A stretch of DNA of 64,000 nt. Source: Bin103 sp002238925. Its GTDB lineage: Bacteria; Spirochaetota; Spirochaetia; SZUA-6; Bin103. This document shows, one piece after another, positions 8,920 through 17,368 of this stretch. Within the stretch, counting starts at the first letter, position 1, and every line of letters begins with the position of its first letter. The position numbers were made by a program, and so were the translations under genes. The notes beneath the pieces were generated by a model. It was not told the origin of the DNA. It worked only from the letters and a program-made list of their open reading frames with translations, and did no database searches. The stretch is from NCBI GenBank assembly GCA_965208065.1, contig OZ242313.1, positions 1,054,001 through 1,118,000 on the forward strand, written 5' to 3'.

Positions 8920-10823
8920 GCAGCCGGACAACGGTACCGACCGATCAGGTGTACCACGCCAAGGCACGCGGCAACGGGAACAAGCCGCCGCTGGCCGCGG
9001 TCGGATCGCAGGTCAACCAGGAAGAGCAGATGTTCGGGGCCGCGTTCAACGGCCAGGTGGTGAAGCGCTTCATGGCGTTCGTGCGCCCCTACCGCGCCCG
9101 CCTGTGGATTTCGCTGGCCGCGGTGCTGGTGTTCACGTTCTCGCAGATGGCGCTCCCCCTGATCATCCGCGTGGTGGTGGACGACGTGCTGATGGCGGAG
9201 GCCGGCTCGGCGGCGCGCGGCCTGCTGTTCGGGGCCTGCGCCGTGTTTGGGGCGCTCATCCTGGTCAACTACGTGGCCAACCTGATCCAGGAATCGGTGG
9301 TGGCGCGGGTGGCCGAGCAGGTGCTGTTCGACCTGCGCCGCGCCATGTACGCGCACCTGCAGCGGGTGGCGCTGGCATTCATGGACCGTACTGAGGTGGG
9401 CCGGCTGATGTCGCGCCTGCAGGGCGACGTGAACGCGTTGCAGGAGTTCCTGGAGTCGACCGTGTTCGCGATCGGCGATCTGGTGCTGCTGATCGGCATC
9501 ATCGTCATCCTGCTCACCCTGAACGTGCCGCTCGGGCTGATGACCCTGGCAATCATCCCCGCCCTGTTGATCGTGCGCGGCATCTGGCTGCCGTTCGCGC
9601 GCCGCGCATTCCTGGGCGCGCGGGAAAGCAGCTCCACCGCCAACGGCGCGCTCGCCGAGAGCATCAACGGCGTGCGCCTGATCCAGGAGATGGGCCGCCA
9701 GCGGGTCAACTTCGACCTGTACGAAGAGAAGGTGCACGACAACATGCGCAGCCACATCCGCGCGTCGCGCTTCTCGATGGTGATGATTCCGACCGTCGAC
9801 ACCCTGTCCGGCCTCGCCATCGGCCTGGTTGTCGTAATCGGCGGCGCGCTGACCCTCGGCGGTTCGATCGAGCTCGGTGTGCTGGTCGCCTTCTTCTTCT
9901 ACGTGCAGCGTTTCTTCGCCCCGATCCGCTCGGTCACCATGCAGTACAGCATCATGCAGCGCGCCATGGCCTCCGGGCAGCGCATCTTCGAGGTGCTCGA
10001 CGTGCCGGTGCAGATCGAGGATCGTCCCGGCGCGCGCGATCCGGGCGACATCGACGGCTCGGTGGAGTTTCGCAACGTCACCTTCGGCTACGTCAAGGAT
10101 CAGCCGATCCTGCACGACATCTCGTTTCGCGTGGAGCCGGGCGAGACGGTGGCGCTGGTGGGGCCGACCGGTTCCGGCAAGACCAGCATTACCGCCCTGG
10201 CGCACCGCTTCTACGACGTGTGGGAGGGGCAGATCCTGGTTGGCGGCCACGACGTGCGCGACGTGACGCAGGCATCGCTCGGGCGCCACATCGGCATGGT
10301 GCTGCAGGAGCCGTTTCTGTTTACCGGCACCATCACCGAGAACATCCGCTACGCCGCACAGGGCGCCAACCAGGAAGACGTGGAACGGGCGGCGCGGGCG
10401 GTGGGTGCGCACGAATTCATTACCCGCCTGCCGCAGGGCTACAACACGCTGCTGGAGCAGCGCGGCGGCAACCTGTCGCTCGGCCAGCGGCAACTGATCA
10501 GCTTCGCGCGCGCCATCGTGGCCGATACCCGGGTGCTGGTGCTGGACGAGGCCACCGCCAACGTCGACAGCTATACCGAGATGCAGATTCAGCGTGCGCT
10601 GCGCGGCCTGTTGCATCAGCGCACCGGCCTGGTGATTGCCCACCGCTTGGCCACCATCCGCAACGCCGACCGCATCCTGGTGCTGCAGGAGGGCCGCATC
10701 ATCGAGCAGGGCGCGCACGACGAGCTGATGGCGCTCGACGGCCTCTACGCCAGCCTGTACGGCATGCACTACGCCTCGTTCGACGACATCCCTGCCGCCG
10801 CGGTCGCGCAGTCCGCTACCTGA
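8916..10823 (+). CDS. ABC exporter half-transporter, catalytic ATPase subunit
   Basis: A 635-residue half-transporter paired with the preceding gene by an ATGA overlap. It has a six-helix membrane domain followed by a nucleotide-binding domain with Walker A 'GPTGSGKTS' near 416 and an intact Walker B 'LDEA' near 543. The signature reads 'LSLGQ' (near 521) rather than LSGGQ. In the heterodimer the good Walker B of this protein faces the good signature of its partner. The bad signature here faces the Asp-substituted Walker B there, giving one active and one dead site, as in TM287/288-type exporters. The substrate (lipid or drug) is unknown. Its stop overlaps the convergent hydroxylase gene by eight bases. 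Confidence 0.93.
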   Translation: MSSRTTVPTDQVYHAKARGNGNKPPLAAVGSQVNQEEQMFGAAFNGQVVKRFMAFVRPYRARLWISLAAVLVFTFSQMALPLIIRVVVDDVLMAEAGSAARGLLFGACAVFGALILVNYVANLIQESVVARVAEQVLFDLRRAMYAHLQRVALAFMDRTEVGRLMSRLQGDVNALQEFLESTVFAIGDLVLLIGIIVILLTLNVPLGLMTLAIIPALLIVRGIWLPFARRAFLGARESSSTANGALAESINGVRLIQEMGRQRVNFDLYEEKVHDNMRSHIRASRFSMVMIPTVDTLSGLAIGLVVVIGGALTLGGSIELGVLVAFFFYVQRFFAPIRSVTMQYSIMQRAMASGQRIFEVLDVPVQIEDRPGARDPGDIDGSVEFRNVTFGYVKDQPILHDISFRVEPGETVALVGPTGSGKTSITALAHRFYDVWEGQILVGGHDVRDVTQASLGRHIGMVLQEPFLFTGTITENIRYAAQGANQEDVERAARAVGAHEFITRLPQGYNTLLEQRGGNLSLGQRQLISFARAIVADTRVLVLDEATANVDSYTEMQIQRALRGLLHQRTGLVIAHRLATIRNADRILVLQEGRIIEQGAHDELMALDGLYASLYGMHYASFDDIPAAAVAQSAT

Positions 10824-13110
10824 CCGCCTCCGCGAGTGCCGCCAGCACCCGAGCCGGCGTGAACGGGGTGTGGCGCAGGCGGATGCCGGCGGCGGCGAAC
10901 ACGGCGTTGGCAATCGCCGCCGGGGTCGGCCCCTGCGACGCTTCGCCGGCGCCCACGCTCGGCTGGTCGGGGCGGTCGATCAGCCGCACCGTGACCGGCG
11001 GCACTTCGCTGAAGCGCAGCACCGGGTAGCTGTCCCAGCCGGTGCTGCGAATCGCATCGCGGTCCCAGCGCACCTCCTCCTTCAGCGTCCAGCTCGCCGC
11101 CTGCAGGAAGCCGCCTTCGAGCTGGTTGGCCAGCCCGTCGCGGTCGATAATGCGCCCGGCGTCGGCGGCGATGGCGGCATGCAGGAGGCGGATCCGCCCG
11201 CTGCCGGGGTCGACCGCCACGTCGCACACCACCGCCACGCACGCTTGCAGGTTCTTGTAGCGTGCCACGGCGATGCCGCGCCCGATCAGTTCGCCGCCGG
11301 CAACGCACGGCGCGGCCGCGGCGCACGCGGCGGGTGCGACGGCGGCAGGTGCCGTTGCGGGCGAGTCGGCGGCCTGCGGTGCAGGGGCGGGCAGGGCCGG
11401 GGCGGCGTGCACCGCGGCGGTCAGCACCTGCCGTGCGCGCGCGTCGCGCAGGTGGCGCAGGCGGTAGGCCAGCGGATCCGCGCCGCAGCGCGCCGCCAGC
11501 TCGTCCATGAACGACTCGATCGCGAACACGTTGGTGAACGCGCCCAGGGAGCGCAGCGCGGACACGCGGAGCGGCGCCTCGGCGACGAACTCGGTGGTAA
11601 TGGCGAGCCCGGCGAAGTCGTACAGCGGCTCGGCGTTGCGCTGCGGTCCCGCGGTGAGACCGGGACCGTTGTGCGGCGGCGGCGGGGTAAGGGGAGCGGC
11701 GCGGTGCCAGGCGGCAAGCAGCGTGGAATGCCCCGGCGTGGCGTGCGGCCTGGTGCCGTGCGCGTGGCTGCGTACGTCGTGCCGCCAGTGCCGCACGGTT
11801 CCATTGGCGTCCAGGTCGGCGCCGCAGGTCACGGCCATCGCCGTCCCGAACGGCTCCCAGCGGTTCTCGTCCTCGCGCGACCAGGCGACCAGCACCGGCC
11901 GTTCCGGTACGGCGAGTGCGAGCAGGGCGGCGTCCAGCGCCACATCGTCGGCGCCATTGTGGCCGTAGCAGCCGGCGCCGTCGACGTGGATTACCCGGAT
12001 GCTCTCCGGCGCGCGCTGCAGGGCCTCGGCGAGCGCCCCGCGCAGCTCGAACGGACCCTGCGCGTGCGACCAGATGGTAAGATCGCCGCCAGGTTCGAGG
12101 CGCGCGGCGGCCGCGGACGGGCCCAGCGCCGCGTGCATCAGGAACGGGCGCGAGTAGGTGGCCGAGGCGGTGGCAGCGGGTGCCGCGTCGTGCACGCCGC
12201 CGCGGTGCAGGATTGGCATGGTTTCGGCCGGCGCCGCGCGCAGGGCGCGGCGGCCGTCGGCGGGCAGATCGGAGCATGCCTGCCGCTGCCAGCGTGCGCT
12301 CGCCGCCAGCACGTCGCGTGCGGCGACGGCCTGCTCCTCGCGTTCCGCGGCCACCGCGACGAAGCTGCCGTCCACCACCACCGCCAGCACACCGTGCATG
12401 GCGCGTGCCGCATCCGCCGCCAGCGCGTCGAGGCGCTGCCCGTAGCCGGGCGGCCGCAGCACGCGTCCGTACACCATGCCCGGCAGCCGCAGGTCGTGCA
12501 CGAAGTTGTCCGCGGCGCGCACTACCCGGTCGACGCGGCGCCACGACGGTTCCCGCCGCCCGCTGCCCACGGGGGGCCGCGTCGAGGTGAACGTGGCGTG
12601 CGAGGAGTGATCCCGGTCACCGGCGGCCGGGGGCTTTGCGGCCGCCGCGGCGCGGCTCGGGTCAGCCCGCCCGCCGCCGAGTTCGTCGGGGTCGAGCAGC
12701 GCCCAATAGTCGATGCCGGCAGCGACCGCGGGAGCGCCGGCCGGCAGGCCCTGCGTTGCGCCCTCCGCGCGTGCACGAACCGCCCCGCCATGGGCCTCAA
12801 GGTGGTTCTCGGGGACCTCGAGGCGCGCCGCGGCGCGGCGGATAAACTCGCTGCGCGCCACGCTGGCGGCGTCGCGAATCGCCGCGCCGGCACGTTCCAT
12901 TGACCGGCTGCCCGCGGTGACGCCGTCGTTGGGAGTGGCTTCGGTGTCGCCGTAGTGCACGCGAATGCGGTGCGGCTCCAGGGCCAGTTCCTCGCTGCAG
13001 ATCAGGGTAAGCGCATCGTTGAGCCCCTGGCCCAGTTCCACGTTGCCGGACAGCACGGTCACGGTGCGGTCCTGTTCGAACCGCAGGCGTTCGGTGATAC
13101 GCTGGTTCAT
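10816..13110 (-). CDS. Molybdenum hydroxylase catalytic subunit, IorB/NicB-like
   Basis: A 764-residue xanthine-oxidase-family large subunit. The order of parts is unusual: the protein begins with the cofactor segment 'VTVLSGNVELGQGLNDAL' and only later shows the 'hammerhead' part ('LRLPGMVYGRVLRPPGYG'). This order is typical of isoquinoline 1-oxidoreductase (IorB) and nicotinate dehydrogenase NicB rather than XdhB/CoxL. The catalytic Glu lies in 'VGAGE' at residue 723. No CxxCH haem motif was seen, unlike NicB of Pseudomonas. It overlaps its 2Fe-2S partner (ATGA). Ala/Pro-rich inserts occur in mid-protein. It would hydroxylate an N-heterocycle or aldehyde. Nicotinate is suggested only by the adjacent pnc genes. 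Confidence 0.88.
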   Translation of the reverse strand: MNQRITERLRFEQDRTVTVLSGNVELGQGLNDALTLICSEELALEPHRIRVHYGDTEATPNDGVTAGSRSMERAGAAIRDAASVARSEFIRRAAARLEVPENHLEAHGGAVRARAEGATQGLPAGAPAVAAGIDYWALLDPDELGGGRADPSRAAAAAKPPAAGDRDHSSHATFTSTRPPVGSGRREPSWRRVDRVVRAADNFVHDLRLPGMVYGRVLRPPGYGQRLDALAADAARAMHGVLAVVVDGSFVAVAAEREEQAVAARDVLAASARWQRQACSDLPADGRRALRAAPAETMPILHRGGVHDAAPAATASATYSRPFLMHAALGPSAAAARLEPGGDLTIWSHAQGPFELRGALAEALQRAPESIRVIHVDGAGCYGHNGADDVALDAALLALAVPERPVLVAWSREDENRWEPFGTAMAVTCGADLDANGTVRHWRHDVRSHAHGTRPHATPGHSTLLAAWHRAAPLTPPPPHNGPGLTAGPQRNAEPLYDFAGLAITTEFVAEAPLRVSALRSLGAFTNVFAIESFMDELAARCGADPLAYRLRHLRDARARQVLTAAVHAAPALPAPAPQAADSPATAPAAVAPAACAAAAPCVAGGELIGRGIAVARYKNLQACVAVVCDVAVDPGSGRIRLLHAAIAADAGRIIDRDGLANQLEGGFLQAASWTLKEEVRWDRDAIRSTGWDSYPVLRFSEVPPVTVRLIDRPDQPSVGAGEASQGPTPAAIANAVFAAAGIRLRHTPFTPARVLAALAEAVR

Positions 13111-13679
13111 GGCGCCGGCTTGCCCGCGGTCGCCGCGGCCGCGTTCTCGGTGGCGCGGATCATCCGGTTATGGGCGCCGCAGCGGCAGATGTTGCGATCG
13201 AGGGCGGCCTGCACCTGCTGCCGCGTGGGCGATGGTTCACGGTCCAGCAGGGCGGCGGCAGCAATCATCACCCCGCCGGCGCAGTAGCCGCACTGGATCG
13301 CGTTGTGCTCGATGAACGCTTCCTGAATCGGGTGCAGGGCGGCGCCGGGCGCCAGTCCCTCCACCGTGACAATGGCGCGGCCGACAGCCGCCCGCAGCGG
13401 CAACCGGCAAGTGGGCGCCGGCTGGCCGTCTACCAGCACCATGCACGCTCCGCACTGTTCCGCGCCGCAGCCGTACTTGGGACTGGTCAGCCCCAGGTCG
13501 TTGCGCAGCACGAGCAGCAACGGCGTGTCGGGCGCCGCCGTGACGCGGCGGTCGGCGCCGTTCACCCGCAGACAGACCCGTTCGCGATGGTCCGCGGCGC
13601 GACTCACCACCGCGCCGCCATTCCATTCAGGTGCAGCACTGATCGGTGCAACATGTTCGGTCTTGTCGTCCTCGCCCAT
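13107..13679 (-). CDS. Molybdenum hydroxylase 2Fe-2S subunit, IorA-like
   Basis: A 190-residue small subunit carrying electrons from the molybdenum site. The plant-ferredoxin-type cluster is bound by Cys 71, 76, 79 and 91 and the second cluster by Cys 130, 133, 165 and 167, all present. The first ~35 residues are a non-conserved extension. An 'AAGGAG' ribosome site seven bases before the ATG at 13679 supports this start. A perfect 12-base palindrome lies about 25 bases upstream of the ATG. It forms a two-gene unit with the catalytic subunit. No FAD subunit is adjacent, as expected for IorAB/NicAB enzymes. Confidence 0.92.
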   Translation of the reverse strand: MGEDDKTEHVAPISAAPEWNGGAVVSRAADHRERVCLRVNGADRRVTAAPDTPLLLVLRNDLGLTSPKYGCGAEQCGACMVLVDGQPAPTCRLPLRAAVGRAIVTVEGLAPGAALHPIQEAFIEHNAIQCGYCAGGVMIAAAALLDREPSPTRQQVQAALDRNICRCGAHNRMIRATENAAAATAGKPAP

Positions 13680-13703
13680 CGATAGACTCCTTGGCGAAGG
13701 AAT

Positions 13704-13715
13704 ATTACATGTAAT
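13704..13715. promoter_or_regulatory. Perfect 12-bp palindrome upstream of the IorA-like gene
   Basis: The sequence ATTACATGTAAT is its own reverse complement and sits in an AT-rich island within otherwise GC-rich DNA. It lies between the pncB stop (13747) and the start of the 2Fe-2S subunit gene (13679). Position and symmetry fit an operator for a dimeric repressor, perhaps of the GntR type. No regulator gene lies next to it, so the protein that binds is unknown. Confidence 0.45.
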
Positions 13716-13746
13716 TTACCATCATCGTGCGACGAGCAACTGAGCA

Positions 13747-15123
13747 TCATGCGTCTTGTGCCGCGGCATGTTGATGCATTTCAATCAGCCGGGGACTGGG
13801 AGTTACCGGGTACTGCGCGGGGTTGGCCAGTGCTCTCGTGGCGGCGGGCAGACTTGCGAGACTCGCAGCGGCGTGCTCCTGAATGGCGCGTAGCGACTTG
13901 CGCGGTGCGGTCCGCTCTCCGGTACGCATGCATTCGGCGAGAAGGGGTGCGCGTTTCTCGCCGGCGGGTGCCGCGGTGACTATGGCCGCGGCCTCGTCGT
14001 CGCGGCACAGCACGTCTTCGGTAGCGCCTTCCGGTCGGCTGCAGCGCACCACTTGCTTGATGCCGGGCAGGGTGGCCTTGCCCGCCTCTTCCGAACGCTT
14101 GGCGGTCGGCTGCCAGCGGGTGCCGTCATGCAACGCGACCAGCTTGTAGACGCCGCCGAGGGCGGGATCGTCGTAGGCGGTGACCAGGCGCGTGCCGACG
14201 CCCCACACGTCGATTGGGGCGCCGCTGGCGCGCAGCGCGGCGATGCGCGCCTCGTCAAGGTCGTTGGAGGCGACGATGCGGGCGCGCTGCAGGCCGGCGG
14301 CGTCCAGGCGCGCCCGCACGGCTTGGCTCAGCGGTCCCAGGTCGCCGCTGTCCAGCCGCACGCCGAAGCCGCCGTGGCCCTGTTCCTGCAACCTGGTCAG
14401 GGCCGGGATGGCATGCGGAATGCCGCTTGCCAGCGTGTCGTAGGTATCGACCAGCAGGATGGCGCGCTCGGGATAGAACTCCGCGAAGCGATCGAACGCC
14501 TCCTGTTCGCTGGCGAACGACTGGACCCAGGAGTGCGCCATGGTGCCGCCCACCGGGATGCCGTAGCGCTGGCCTGCCGCCACGTTGGAGGTGCCCTGCA
14601 CGCCGCCGATGTACGCGGCGCGGGCGGCGGACAGCGCGCCGTCCTGCCCCTGGGCGCGGCGCAGCCCGAACTCCAGCACCGGACCGCCGCCGGCGGCCTG
14701 TACGATGCGCGCCGCCTTGGTGGCGATCAGGGTCTGGAAGTTGATCACGTTGAGCAGCATGCTCTCGATCAGTTGCGCCTCCGTCAGGCGCGCGGTTACC
14801 CGCACCAGGGGTTCGCCGGGAAACATCGCCGTCCCCTCCGGCACCGTGTGCAGCGCACCGCGGAAGCGCCACTCCGCCAGGAATGCCAGGAACTCGTCGC
14901 GGAACAGCTCCAGGCTGCGCAGGTAGGCCAACTCGTCGGCGGTGAACCGCAGCGCGGCGATGGCGTCGACCGCGTCTTCGGCGCCGGCGGCCAACGCGTA
15001 GCCGCCCCCGAACGGCGGCCGGCGGAAGAACAGTTCGAACGCCACCAGGGGATCGCGGCGGCGCAGGAAGTACCCCTGCACCATGGTGAGCTGGTAGAGA
15101 TCGGTGAGCAGCGCCGAGGTCAT
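13747..15123 (-). CDS. pncB: Nicotinate phosphoribosyltransferase
   Basis: The 458-residue product converts nicotinate and PRPP to nicotinate mononucleotide in NAD salvage. Typical segments are the N-terminal 'LLTDLYQLTMVQGYF', 'EFGLRRAQGQDGAL' and 'GTSNVAAGQRYGIPVGGTMAHSW' (broken up here), and the PRPP-loop-like 'FGVRLDSGDL'. The start at 15123 is set by 'MTSALLTDLYQLTM', the usual beginning of the family; the open frame runs further up but overlaps pncA. The stop of pncA lies eight bases upstream, so the two form an operon that turns nicotinamide into NaMN. The IorAB-like hydroxylase gene follows 67 bases downstream. Confidence 0.95.
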   Translation of the reverse strand: MTSALLTDLYQLTMVQGYFLRRRDPLVAFELFFRRPPFGGGYALAAGAEDAVDAIAALRFTADELAYLRSLELFRDEFLAFLAEWRFRGALHTVPEGTAMFPGEPLVRVTARLTEAQLIESMLLNVINFQTLIATKAARIVQAAGGGPVLEFGLRRAQGQDGALSAARAAYIGGVQGTSNVAAGQRYGIPVGGTMAHSWVQSFASEQEAFDRFAEFYPERAILLVDTYDTLASGIPHAIPALTRLQEQGHGGFGVRLDSGDLGPLSQAVRARLDAAGLQRARIVASNDLDEARIAALRASGAPIDVWGVGTRLVTAYDDPALGGVYKLVALHDGTRWQPTAKRSEEAGKATLPGIKQVVRCSRPEGATEDVLCRDDEAAAIVTAAPAGEKRAPLLAECMRTGERTAPRKSLRAIQEHAAASLASLPAATRALANPAQYPVTPSPRLIEMHQHAAAQDA

Positions 15124-15131
15124 GCCGGCTC

Positions 15132-15731
15132 CTATTCGATGGAGATTCCCGCCGCCCGCATCTGTTCGAGTGCACGCGCAATGTTGCCGTCGGGCACGTC
15201 CACGCCGCGGCACGCATCGCCGATCACGCGCACTTCGAACCCGAGCCGGGCGGCGTCCAGGGCCGAGTAGCGCACGCAGTAGTCGGTAGCCAGGCCGCAC
15301 AGGGTCACTTGGCCCACCTCCAGCTCGCGCAGGTAGCCGGCCAGTCCGGTGGTGGTGCAACGGTCGTTCTCGAAGAACGCCGAGTAGGAGTCCAGGTCGC
15401 GGCGTGCGCCCTTGTGCAGGATAAGGTCGACGCCGCACTGGTCCAGGTCCGGGTGCAGCGCCGCGCCTGCGCTGCCCTGCACGCAGTGGTCGGGCCACAG
15501 CGTCTGCGCCACCCCGCCCACGTCCACGGTTTCATACAGGGCCGCACCCGGATGCCGGGAGGCGAACGAGCAGTGGTCGGGAGGATGCCAGTCGCGGGTT
15601 GCTACCACCACGTCGAAGCGCGGCATCAGGGCATTGGCCGCCGCGACCACGGCGTCGCCGTCGGTCACGGCCAGGGCGCCGCCGGGGCAGAAGTCGTTCT
15701 GCACGTCGATAACCAGCAGGGCGGTTTGCAT
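15132..15731 (-). CDS. pncA: Nicotinamidase
   Basis: A 199-residue isochorismatase-fold amidase that hydrolyses nicotinamide to nicotinate. The catalytic triad is visible: Asp in 'LLVIDVQNDF' (residue 10), Lys in 'ILHKGA' near 105, and Cys in 'GLATDYCV' near 148. The metal-binding 'DWHPPDH' segment is also present. Length and motifs match PncA, including 'GGALAV' after the first Asp. It is the first gene of the pncA-pncB pair. The reaction product is the substrate of pncB and possibly also of the neighbouring hydroxylase. Confidence 0.96.
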   Translation of the reverse strand: MQTALLVIDVQNDFCPGGALAVTDGDAVVAAANALMPRFDVVVATRDWHPPDHCSFASRHPGAALYETVDVGGVAQTLWPDHCVQGSAGAALHPDLDQCGVDLILHKGARRDLDSYSAFFENDRCTTTGLAGYLRELEVGQVTLCGLATDYCVRYSALDAARLGFEVRVIGDACRGVDVPDGNIARALEQMRAAGISIE

Positions 15732-16062
15732 CGCACCGCAACGCTACACCCGCCGCTCCGGAAAACGCAAACCGCGGGAGGGGTGGGGGCCGTCAGCGCA
15801 AGCCGGCACGGCCGGCTCGTCAGCGCCGAAGGATGCCACGGCGCCGGTCCGTTGCCTTCGCGTCCGATATTTCGGGCGTGTGCCACCGGTCCGCCCAGGC
15901 GTGATGCGCCACCGGTCGGCGAAGTGACCCTGTGAGGTACGGCAGGCTTGGGCCACCGGCCTGTTGCTGCCACTGCCGGCCGGCGCGCGGCGTCCGTTAC
16001 CGCCTGCCGGTCGGCGCCTTGCCGGTGCATAGGCTGGCAGGCCGGCAAATCGGAGGCGCTAT
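15732..16062. other. 331-bp intergenic stretch between pncA and a DUF368 gene
   Basis: Both flanking genes are on the minus strand, so this is the upstream region of pncA and the downstream region of the DUF368 gene. I see short open frames but none with conserved-looking sequence or a ribosome site. No clear hairpin followed by a T-run and no convincing promoter hexamers were found. Confidence 0.5.
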
Positions 16063-17079
16063 TCAGAAGTGGCCGCCGGCCGGGCGCTCGGGCGCGCCTG
16101 ATGCTTGGCGCAACGCGGCGGCGACCCCGACGGCGGCCAGGGCGGCGCCGGCCAGCGCGGCAAGCAGGACCATTGTGAGTTCGGCGGCCGGAACCTGAGC
16201 CAGTTCGGAGAGTGGCACCTTGGGGATGGCGTGCAGCGGCAGGTGGTCCGCATCGGCGCCGTCCGGCGACGCCAGGAACGGCCACAGGCGGCGCAGCGAG
16301 CCCAGCATGAGGCCGCTCAGCGCCGCCAGCGTGACCCCGCGCGCACGTTCCAGCAGCCACGACAGCGCCTTGCTGACCGCGCCCATGCCGATCAGCACGC
16401 CGGCCTGGAACACGATCAACGGCAGGAGCTGGGGGTCGCCGGTAGTCAGCCCGCGGATCACCCCGATCAGGTAGGGGTAGGGGCCGAGCACCAGCAGGAC
16501 GAAGGCGCCGCTCACTCCCGGCAGCACCATCACCGTGGCCGCCACCACGCCGCTCAGGCCCAGGAACCACATCGCCGGTTCGCCGCCGCCGGCGGCCGGC
16601 AGCCCGAGCAGCACCAGCGCGGCGGTACCGGCCAGCAGGAACGCCGCCGCCTGCGGCGCCCGCCAGACGCCCACAGCGCGCAGCGGCAGCACCACCGCCA
16701 CCAGCACCACGCCGCAGAAGAACGCCAGCGCCGCGTGCGGTGCCGCATCGAGCACCGCCCCCACCGGGTGGCTGAACAGCAGCGGCGCCCCGCCCATGCC
16801 GGCCCCGAGCACCAGCGCGAAGCGCCACGGCACCGCGCGCCACGCCTGCCCGATCTGCCCCCGCCAGGTGCCGGAGCCGTCGCGCCGCGGCAGCACCAGC
16901 GCCCGTACCACCTCGACCAGCGCGGCGATCGCCCCCAACATGCGCTCGTAGATGCCCAGAATCAGCGCCAGGGTGCCGGCGCTCACCCCCGGTACCAGCT
17001 CCACCACGCCCAGCCCCACGCCGCGCAGCAGGGTAAGCAGGTCGGCACGCCAGGCGCCTCGGCCGGCCGGTCTGGTCAC
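16063..17079 (-). CDS. DUF368 polytopic membrane protein
   Basis: About 338 residues with eight or more hydrophobic helices. Two family-typical Pro-Gly-Val-Ser motifs, 'ELVPGVSAGTLAL' near the N-terminus and 'VLPGVSGAFVLLVLGPY' in mid-protein, identify DUF368. Members of this family have been linked to undecaprenyl-phosphate translocation (PopT). That function is known for some members and only inferred here. The frame is open up to 17247, but sequence before 'VTRPAGRGAWRADL' is not membrane-like, so the GTG at 17079 was chosen; the start is uncertain. It is divergent from the molybdenum hydroxylase cluster. Confidence 0.85.
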   Translation of the reverse strand: MTRPAGRGAWRADLLTLLRGVGLGVVELVPGVSAGTLALILGIYERMLGAIAALVEVVRALVLPRRDGSGTWRGQIGQAWRAVPWRFALVLGAGMGGAPLLFSHPVGAVLDAAPHAALAFFCGVVLVAVVLPLRAVGVWRAPQAAAFLLAGTAALVLLGLPAAGGGEPAMWFLGLSGVVAATVMVLPGVSGAFVLLVLGPYPYLIGVIRGLTTGDPQLLPLIVFQAGVLIGMGAVSKALSWLLERARGVTLAALSGLMLGSLRRLWPFLASPDGADADHLPLHAIPKVPLSELAQVPAAELTMVLLAALAGAALAAVGVAAALRQASGAPERPAGGHF

Positions 17080-17353
17080 GGCGCTGGTATACCGGTGCGG
17101 CCAGATGGCGCCGGGAGCAAGGGGCGACTCAGGTGGCCTACCACCAGGAGAATTTGTCCCGCGAAGTTCCGCATCTCGTGCCGGCAGCCTACACGAACAC
17201 GACCGGATGGTTGCAACGGCACCGGACCGTCGATCCACACGCGGCACAGCGCAGCCGGCAAGGTATTCGCTTCGGACCGCCGCCCGACGCGTAGCTTGCG
17301 CAATTGATCGTGCGATGGTGCGACGGGGTGTGGCGCGCCGCGCCCGGTATCGT

Positions 17354-17359
17354 TATACT
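17354..17359 (+). promoter_or_regulatory. Possible -10 element of the molybdenum hydroxylase cluster
   Basis: A TATACT hexamer lies ten bases before the ATG of the FAD-subunit gene, in a short AT-rich patch. No good -35 hexamer is found at normal spacing. If used, the transcript would have a very short leader. The call is weak. Confidence 0.25.
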
Positions 17360-17368
17360 CCGCTTGCT

